Source: Pseudomonadota bacterium (lineage in GTDB: Bacteria > Pseudomonadota > Gammaproteobacteria > Xanthomonadales > Rhodanobacteraceae). From it: a stretch of DNA of 47,389 bases. How positions within the stretch are numbered: the first letter of the stretch is position 1; every line of letters starts with the position of its first letter. Of the stretch, positions 42,406 through 47,389 are shown piece after piece. Below the pieces are notes generated by a model. That model did no database searches. It worked only from the letters and a program-made list of their open reading frames with translations, and had not been told where the DNA came from. Position numbers and translations under genes: made by a program. The stretch covers positions 1 to 47,389 of the forward strand of contig JAFEEJ010000221.1 of the NCBI GenBank assembly GCA_018241145.1. Direction: 5' to 3'.

Positions 42406-43689
42406 CTAGCCGCGCACGAGTGCGCGATGCGCGATGTCGCGTCGGCAAAACGCGCCATCGAATTGGATCGTGCGCACGGCGCCGTAAGCGCGATCGCGCG
42501 CCTGCTGCAAGTCGTCGCCCAGCGCGCACACCGTCAGCACGCGGCCGCCGGCGGTGACGGCGTTGCCGTCCGCATCGAGCCGGGTGCCCGCGTGGAAAAC
42601 CTTCACGTCCTTGCCGAAACCGGCATCGATCCCGGAAATCACGTCGCCGCTGCGCACCTTGCCGGGGTAGCCGGCCGCCGCCATCACCACGCCGATCGCG
42701 GGACGCGGATCCCACGCGGCCTGCGCGCGATCGAGCTTGCCGTCGAGTGCGGCGTCGATGAGATCGACCAGGTCGGATTGCAGGCGCAACAGGATCGGCT
42801 GCGTTTCCGGGTCGCCGAAGCGCACGTTGAATTCGATCACCCTGGGCGCGCCGTGCCGGTCGATCATCAAACCGGCGTAGAGGAAACCGATGAACGGCGC
42901 GCCCTCGGCGGCCATGCCGCGCAGGGTCGGTTCGATGATTTCGTGCAGGATGCGTTGTTCGACTTCGCGCGTGACCACGGGTGCCGGCGAATACGCGCCC
43001 ATGCCGCCGGTATTGGGGCCATTGTCGCCTTCGTCGCGGCGCTTGTGGTCCTGGCTGCTGGCCATCGGCAGCGCGTGCGCGCCATCGGCGACCACGATGT
43101 AGCTGGCTTCCTCGCCTTGCAGGAATTCCTCGATCACCACGCGCGCGGATGCGTCGCCGAATGCGTGCGCGCCGAGCATGTCGTGCAGCGCCTGCTCGGC
43201 ATCGGCGAGCGTATGCGCAACGACCACGCCCTTGCCCGCGGCCAGTCCGTCGGCCTTGATGACGATCGGCGCGCCGTGCGTACGCACATGATCGAGCGCG
43301 CGGCTCAACTCGGTGAACACCGCGTAGCGCGCGGTGGGGATGTTGTGGCGCAGAAGGAAATCCTTGGCGAAGGCCTTGGAGCCTTCGAGCTGCGCGGCTA
43401 GCGCGCGCGGGCCGAAGCAGCGCAATCCTGCCGCGCGGAACTTGTCGACCACGCCCGCGACCAGCGGCGCTTCCGGGCCGACCACGGTCAGCGCGACGCC
43501 CTCGCGCCTGGCCAGTTCCAGCAGGCCGTCGATGTCGCCCACCGCAACCTCGGCATTGCGGACGCGCGGTTCGCGCGCGGTGCCGGCGTTGCCGGGTGCG
43601 ACCAGCACTTCGGCCACGTGCTGCGATTGCGCGAGTTTCCACGCCAGCGCGTGTTCGCGGCCGCCGGAGCCGATCACCAGGACTTTCAT
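42406..43689 (-). CDS. purD: Phosphoribosylamine-glycine ligase
   Basis: The 427-residue ATP-grasp enzyme makes GAR in purine synthesis. The start MKVLVIGSGGREHALAWKL, the ATP-binding HGAPIVIKADGLAAGKGVVV, the segment DHKRRDEGDNGPNTGGMGAY, and metal-site VIEFNVRFGDPETQ are all present. Length is normal. It lies 34 bp after the adenylate-forming ligase stop. The longer upstream frame is ignored because ATG 43689 is the family start. Confidence 0.97.
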   Translation of the reverse strand: MKVLVIGSGGREHALAWKLAQSQHVAEVLVAPGNAGTAREPRVRNAEVAVGDIDGLLELARREGVALTVVGPEAPLVAGVVDKFRAAGLRCFGPRALAAQLEGSKAFAKDFLLRHNIPTARYAVFTELSRALDHVRTHGAPIVIKADGLAAGKGVVVAHTLADAEQALHDMLGAHAFGDASARVVIEEFLQGEEASYIVVADGAHALPMASSQDHKRRDEGDNGPNTGGMGAYSPAPVVTREVEQRILHEIIEPTLRGMAAEGAPFIGFLYAGLMIDRHGAPRVIEFNVRFGDPETQPILLRLQSDLVDLIDAALDGKLDRAQAAWDPRPAIGVVMAAAGYPGKVRSGDVISGIDAGFGKDVKVFHAGTRLDADGNAVTAGGRVLTVCALGDDLQQARDRAYGAVRTIQFDGAFCRRDIAHRALVRG

Positions 43690-43723
43690 GGAGGTGCCGA
43701 ACGCTGGTTGCGGAACGCGCAGT

Positions 43724-45196
43724 CTAACCGCGCAGCATTTCGAGCATCGCCGCGCGCGGCAGCTTGCCGGTGTCGCTGCGCGGCAAGGCATCGACCAGTT
43801 TCAGCCGCCGCGGCAGGAATGCCGGATCGATCGCGGATCGCAGCCCGGCGTGGATTTCCTCGGGTTTCATGCCCGGCGCCACCACCAGCGCGGCAATGCG
43901 GCGCACGCCGCTGCGGTCGCATTCGTCCAGTTGCAGCACCACGCCGTCGCGCACGCCCGGCACGGCCAGCAGGCGCCGTGTGAGGTCGCCGAGCGAGGCG
44001 CGCTTGCCGGCGATTTCCAGCAGGTCGGAATTGCGTCCGCAAAGACGGAAGCGATCGTTGCCGACCGGTTCCACCAAATCCGCCAGCGTCACCGGCTGTC
44101 GCAATTGCGGCGCGTCGACCTGCGTGCCGTCGGGTTGCGGATGCAGGGCCACCCCGTCGTACAGCGTGAAGCACTCCTCGCCCGCGGTGCGGCGGTGCGC
44201 GATCACGCAGGTTTCGGTGGAACCGAATACTTCCTGCACCGGGGCGGCGAACAGGTCTTCCGCCGCGCGCGCGAGTTCCTTCGGCATCGGCGCGGTCGCC
44301 GAGACGATCGCGGCCAGCGGCGGCAACGGCAGGGCCGCTTCCACCAGCGCGCGCAGGTGCACCGGGGTGGTCACCAGCACGCGCGGCGAGGGCACCTCGG
44401 ACAGCGCCTGCAGGATGTCGCGCGGGAAGAACGGTTTGGCCGCGTGCACCGCGACGTTCGACAGCAGCGGCAGCAGCACGGAAAACTCCAGCCCGTACAT
44501 GTGCTGCGGAGGCACCGTCGCGACCACCGCGTACGAACCGCCGGCGATGCCGCGCAGCAGTGCGTCGTTGTGCGCGTTGCTGACGATCAACTTGTCCCAG
44601 CGCTTGGCATTGGCTTTCGGCACGCCGGTGGAACCGGAGGTGTAACCGATCGCGACCGTCAACTGCGGATCGATGCGCGCCGCGCTTGCGGCACTTTGAT
44701 AAGTGCGGACAAGGATGTCCGCTTCTTGATTCTCGCGATCAGGGATGATCGCATGTCGAACCGTGCGGACAGGGATGTCCGCTTTTTGATCTTCGCGATC
44801 GGGGATGATCGCATGCAACTCCCGCGGATCGAATCGCAGGTAATGCCGTGGCGCCGGATCGAGCGGCGTGTCGCCGAGGGTGTAGCTGCCGGGATGCGCG
44901 GCCAGCACTTCGTCCACCGCTCGCGGCACGCGCGTGGGCGGCAGCAGGTTGGTTTGCCCGTGTGCGGCCAATGCGGCGAACGCCACCAGGAAGGCGTAGC
45001 GGTCCTCGCACAGGTTGATCGCGGCATCGCCTGGCGGCAATCGTTGCGCCAGTGCGGCCACTTCGGAAAGAAAATCCGCGACGCGCACCGCGCACCCCCC
45101 GCGCCACGCGATCACGCGTTCCGGATCGGCCGCACACGGCAGCGGCAGGGGCTCCGGAATTTCGCGCGACGCTGCATTTTCGAATACGACGGCCAA
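43724..45196 (-). CDS. Adenylate-forming (acyl/aryl-CoA or -ACP) ligase
   Basis: The 490-residue AMP-binding enzyme has the P-loop GYTSGSTGVPKANAKRW, the adenine-site VFGSTETCVIAHRR, and the C-terminal hinge LCGRNSDLLEIAGKR with a late Lys (GKLPRAAM). All core motifs are present, so it should be active. It differs from usual acyl-CoA synthetases in length and resembles the short ligases of aryl-polyene or acyl-ACP pathways; no other cluster gene is here. Two 60-bp repeats are inserted in frame after ~residue 126. The substrate is unknown; a link to the LplT-PlsC fusion downstream is inference. Confidence 0.8.
   Translation of the reverse strand: MAVVFENAASREIPEPLPLPCAADPERVIAWRGGCAVRVADFLSEVAALAQRLPPGDAAINLCEDRYAFLVAFAALAAHGQTNLLPPTRVPRAVDEVLAAHPGSYTLGDTPLDPAPRHYLRFDPRELHAIIPDREDQKADIPVRTVRHAIIPDRENQEADILVRTYQSAASAARIDPQLTVAIGYTSGSTGVPKANAKRWDKLIVSNAHNDALLRGIAGGSYAVVATVPPQHMYGLEFSVLLPLLSNVAVHAAKPFFPRDILQALSEVPSPRVLVTTPVHLRALVEAALPLPPLAAIVSATAPMPKELARAAEDLFAAPVQEVFGSTETCVIAHRRTAGEECFTLYDGVALHPQPDGTQVDAPQLRQPVTLADLVEPVGNDRFRLCGRNSDLLEIAGKRASLGDLTRRLLAVPGVRDGVVLQLDECDRSGVRRIAALVVAPGMKPEEIHAGLRSAIDPAFLPRRLKLVDALPRSDTGKLPRAAMLEMLRG
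44696..44815 (-). repeat. Two tandem in-frame 60-bp palindromic repeats inside a coding gene
   Basis: Units 44756-44815 and 44696-44755 match at 51 of 60 bases and encode 20-residue copies (HAIIPDREDQKADIPVRTVR and HAIIPDRENQEADILVRTYQ). Each unit holds two palindromes, GCGGACA-N4-TGTCCGC and GCGATC-N6-GATCGC. Confidence 0.9.
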
Positions 45197-45256
45197 GCAC
45201 GCTCCCCTGTCTTGCCGATCCCGCGATGCGCCCTCGCGCGGCGCCGGATCGTCCTG

Positions 45257-45817
45257 TCAGGCGCGGATGATAGCGCCGCTGAGCGCGTCGGCAATCGGGG
45301 TCGGCCGGGCGAGCCCTCCGGTGGGCCCGTCCAGCAGGCCGTCCAGCTCCTCGCCGAAGATGCGTGCGGCTTCATCCGCGTTGCGCGCGGGCGGTTCGCC
45401 GTGCCGGTTGGCGCTGGTGGAGACGATCGGTCCACCGAAGGCCGAGCAGAGCGCAGCGGCCGGTGCGTGCGCGGTCACCCGCAGCGCGATGCCGTCGTGC
45501 GCGCCGGCCAGCCACGCCGGCACGCGCGCAGAACGCGGGAAGATCCAGGTGTGCGGGCCCGGCCAGGTCGCACTTGCGCGGGCGATGGCGTCGGCAGGGG
45601 CGTCGATCCAGTCGGCGATCTGCGCGAAGCTTGCGGCGATCAGCAGCACGCCCTGTTCGGGCGGCCGTCGTTTCAGCGCGAAGATCTTTTCGAACGCGGC
45701 GTGGTCGTGGGGATCGCAGCCAAGCCCGAACACCGCCTCGGTGGGATAGGCCAGCACGTCGCCGGATCGCAACAGCGTCGCGGCTTGCCCGATGTCGGCC
45801 GGATCGAAACGCCGCAT
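45257..45817 (-). CDS. tsaC: L-threonylcarbamoyladenylate synthase
   Basis: The 186-residue YrdC-fold enzyme makes threonylcarbamoyl-AMP for the t6A37 modification of ANN-decoding tRNAs. LAYPTEAVFGLGCDP, FALKRRPPEQGVLLIAAS (nucleotide-site Lys-Arg) and GPIVSTSANRHGEPPA are conserved. The length is that of the short TsaC form rather than Sua5. It starts 6 bp after topA on the same strand, so the two are probably co-transcribed. Confidence 0.95.
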   Translation of the reverse strand: MRRFDPADIGQAATLLRSGDVLAYPTEAVFGLGCDPHDHAAFEKIFALKRRPPEQGVLLIAASFAQIADWIDAPADAIARASATWPGPHTWIFPRSARVPAWLAGAHDGIALRVTAHAPAAALCSAFGGPIVSTSANRHGEPPARNADEAARIFGEELDGLLDGPTGGLARPTPIADALSGAIIRA

Positions 45818-45823
45818 CGCCGC

Positions 45824-47389
45824 TCAGGCATCGAAGGGCGGCGAAGTGTCGTCCGCCTGCGCGAGGGGTTTCGCGGCGGCTCTTGATCCTGCCGGTTTTC
45901 CGGCTGCGGATTTTTTCGCGGCGGGTTTCCCGGGCGCGGTTTTTTTCGCGGCCTTCCTGGCCGAGGCTTTCTTCACCGCGGTCTTCTTGGCCGCGGTCTT
46001 TTCCGGCGCCGTCTTTTTGGTCGCTTTTTTCACTGCGGCTTTCTTGAACGGGCCGCGTCTGCGGCGCACCGGCGCGGCTTGCAGCAACGCCTTGCATTCC
46101 TCGTGCGTCAGCGACTTGGGCTCGCGGTCCTTCGGCATGCGCGCGTTCTTTTCGCCGTCGGTGATGTACGGGCCGTAGCGGCCGTTCAACACCTGGATGC
46201 CGTCGCCGAAATCGGTGATCACGCGGTTGGCGATCAGCTCCTGTTTCTCGCGGATCAGTTCCAGCGCGCGCTCCAGCGTGACGGTGTGCGGATCGTCTTC
46301 GCCCTTCAACGACGCGTAGACCTTGCCCACCCGCACGAACGGGCCGAAGCGGCCGATGCCCGCGCTGATCTCCTCGCCGTCGCCGCCCTTGCCGAGCACG
46401 CGCGGGAGCTTGAACAGTTCGATCGCCTCTTCCAGCGCGATCGTGTGCATGCTCTGGCCGGGGCGAAGCGATGCGAATTGCAGCGTCTCGTCCTGATCCT
46501 TGTCGCCCAGTTGCGCATAGGGCCCGTAACGGCCCAGCCGCACCGAAACCGGCTTGCCGGTCTTCGGGTCGCGGCCGAGTTCGCGCGCGCCGGAGGCTTC
46601 CGCGCGGTCGACCGTCTCGGTCTTGTCCTCGACCAGCGACTTGAACGGCTTCCAGAACTTTTCCAGCAGGGGTTTCCATTCCTCTTCGCCGCGGCTGACC
46701 GCATCCAGCTCGTCCTCGAGCTTGGCCGTGAAGTCGTAGTCCACGTATTGCGTGAAATGCCCGGACAGGAATTTGGCCACCGCGCGGCCGACGTCGGTGG
46801 GCTTGAAGCGGCGCGAATCCAGGATCACGTATTCGCGGTTCAGCAGCGTCTGGATGATGTTGGCGTAGGTGGAAGGCCGGCCGATGCCGTATTCCTCCAG
46901 CGCCTTCACCAGCGATGCTTCCGAATAGCGCGGCGGCGGTTCGGTGAAGTGCTGGTCCGTCGCGATGTCGGACAACGGCACCGCGTCGCCGACTTGCAGC
47001 GCCGGCAGTTTGCGCGCTTCCTCTTCGTCTTCGGTTTTCGCGTCGCGGCCTTCTTCGTACACGGCGAGAAACCCGGGATCGACTACCGTGGTTCCGGTGG
47101 CGCGGAATGCGGCGTCCTTGCCGCAGGGAAATTCCACCGCGACCGTGTTCAGCGTCGCCGGTTTCATCTGGCAGGCGACCGCGCGCTTCCAGATCAGCTC
47201 GTAGAGCTTCATCTGGTCCGGCTGCAGAAAGGCCGCGACCGATTTGGGCGTGCGCAGCGCGGAGGTCGGACGGATCGCCTCGTGCGCTTCCTGTGCGTTC
47301 TTCGATTTGGTGCGGTACACCATCGCGTGTTCCGGAAGGGCTTCCTTGCCGTATTCGCGCTCGATCGTGGCGCGCAGTTCCTGGATGGC
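45824..47389 (-). CDS. topA: DNA topoisomerase I, C-terminal part (start outside window)
   Basis: The visible 521 residues are the C-terminal portion of type IA topoisomerase, which relaxes negative supercoils. The downstream part of the catalytic core is seen (AQEAHEAIRPTSALRTPKSV, YSEASLVKALEEYGIGRPST). A series of toprim-associated C-terminal repeats (RLGRYGPYAQLGDKDQDETL, GIGRFGPFVRVGKVYASLK, LNGRYGPYITDGEKNARMPK) follows, without zinc cysteines. The final ~70 residues (coded by about 45824-46050) are Lys/Ala-rich repeats. The gene continues beyond the right edge; tsaC follows after 6 bp. Confidence 0.96.
   Translation of the reverse strand, partial: AIQELRATIEREYGKEALPEHAMVYRTKSKNAQEAHEAIRPTSALRTPKSVAAFLQPDQMKLYELIWKRAVACQMKPATLNTVAVEFPCGKDAAFRATGTTVVDPGFLAVYEEGRDAKTEDEEEARKLPALQVGDAVPLSDIATDQHFTEPPPRYSEASLVKALEEYGIGRPSTYANIIQTLLNREYVILDSRRFKPTDVGRAVAKFLSGHFTQYVDYDFTAKLEDELDAVSRGEEEWKPLLEKFWKPFKSLVEDKTETVDRAEASGARELGRDPKTGKPVSVRLGRYGPYAQLGDKDQDETLQFASLRPGQSMHTIALEEAIELFKLPRVLGKGGDGEEISAGIGRFGPFVRVGKVYASLKGEDDPHTVTLERALELIREKQELIANRVITDFGDGIQVLNGRYGPYITDGEKNARMPKDREPKSLTHEECKALLQAAPVRRRRGPFKKAAVKKATKKTAPEKTAAKKTAVKKASARKAAKKTAPGKPAAKKSAAGKPAGSRAAAKPLAQADDTSPPFDA

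Noticed and set aside
1..47389. Searched by eye for CRISPR arrays, IS elements, prophage genes, restriction or toxin-antitoxin systems.
   Set aside because: No regularly spaced repeats, transposase or phage motifs, or defence-gene signatures were seen.

Overview
The window is a GC-rich piece of a gammaproteobacterial chromosome and looks like core housekeeping territory. The gene set and order fit Xanthomonadales, probably the Rhodanobacteraceae/Xanthomonadaceae side: a secB-gpsA pair, hslVU, an lptM-dapF-DUF484-xerC block, a TonB-dependent receptor followed by a TPR-sulfotransferase, hemJ/DUF6776/erpA/nudC/ampE, and topA-tsaC-purD. That placement rests on recognised families and synteny read by eye, not on a database search. 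No phage, IS element, CRISPR array or rRNA gene was seen. One tRNA gene (elongator Met) is present.

Layout. 1-397: 3' part of a membrane acyltransferase whose start is corrupted or varied by a poly-G tract. 562-974 (minus): rpmG and rpmB. 1367-2890: secB and gpsA. 3087-6749: a SNF2-type helicase and a GFA-family protein. 6762-9918 (minus): hslV, hslU, an unknown two-repeat beta-rich protein and a DUF971 protein. 10302-15131: a large TonB-dependent receptor, a terminator, and a TPR plus sulfotransferase protein. 15163-17819 (minus): lptM, dapF, DUF484 and xerC, preceded by a Sel1-type secreted protein whose promoter carries two identical palindromic operators. 18821-20891: a GNAT acetyltransferase divergent from a RimK-like ATP-grasp ligase. 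21287-24105: aroE, a gamma carbonic anhydrase and an aldehyde dehydrogenase. 24163-27804: oligopeptidase A, exonuclease III and a UPF0149 protein. 27919-30242: DUF4336, pirin and phasin. 30425-30897 (minus): queD directly behind tRNA-Met. 31038-36435: rppH, then on the minus strand a two-gene signalling operon (a GGDEF/EAL-like protein without catalytic residues, then a hybrid histidine kinase). 36533-39995: hemJ divergent from DUF6776, erpA, nudC and ampE. 39998-47389 (minus): topA (partial), tsaC, an adenylate-forming ligase, purD, an LplT-PlsC fusion and a DUF2007 protein.

The items most worth a second look are: the kinase/degenerate c-di-GMP protein operon; the operator pair at 18687-18747; the 60-bp palindromic unit duplicated in frame inside the adenylate-forming ligase; the TonB receptor/TPR-sulfotransferase pair; the GNAT/RimK-like ligase pair; and the hslV-hslU junction, where three GGGAGGC repeats at the hslV end can pair with a pyrimidine tract in front of an hslU start that has no Shine-Dalgarno sequence. 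Several genes have a -10 hexamer 6-7 nt before the start codon, which predicts leaderless mRNAs.
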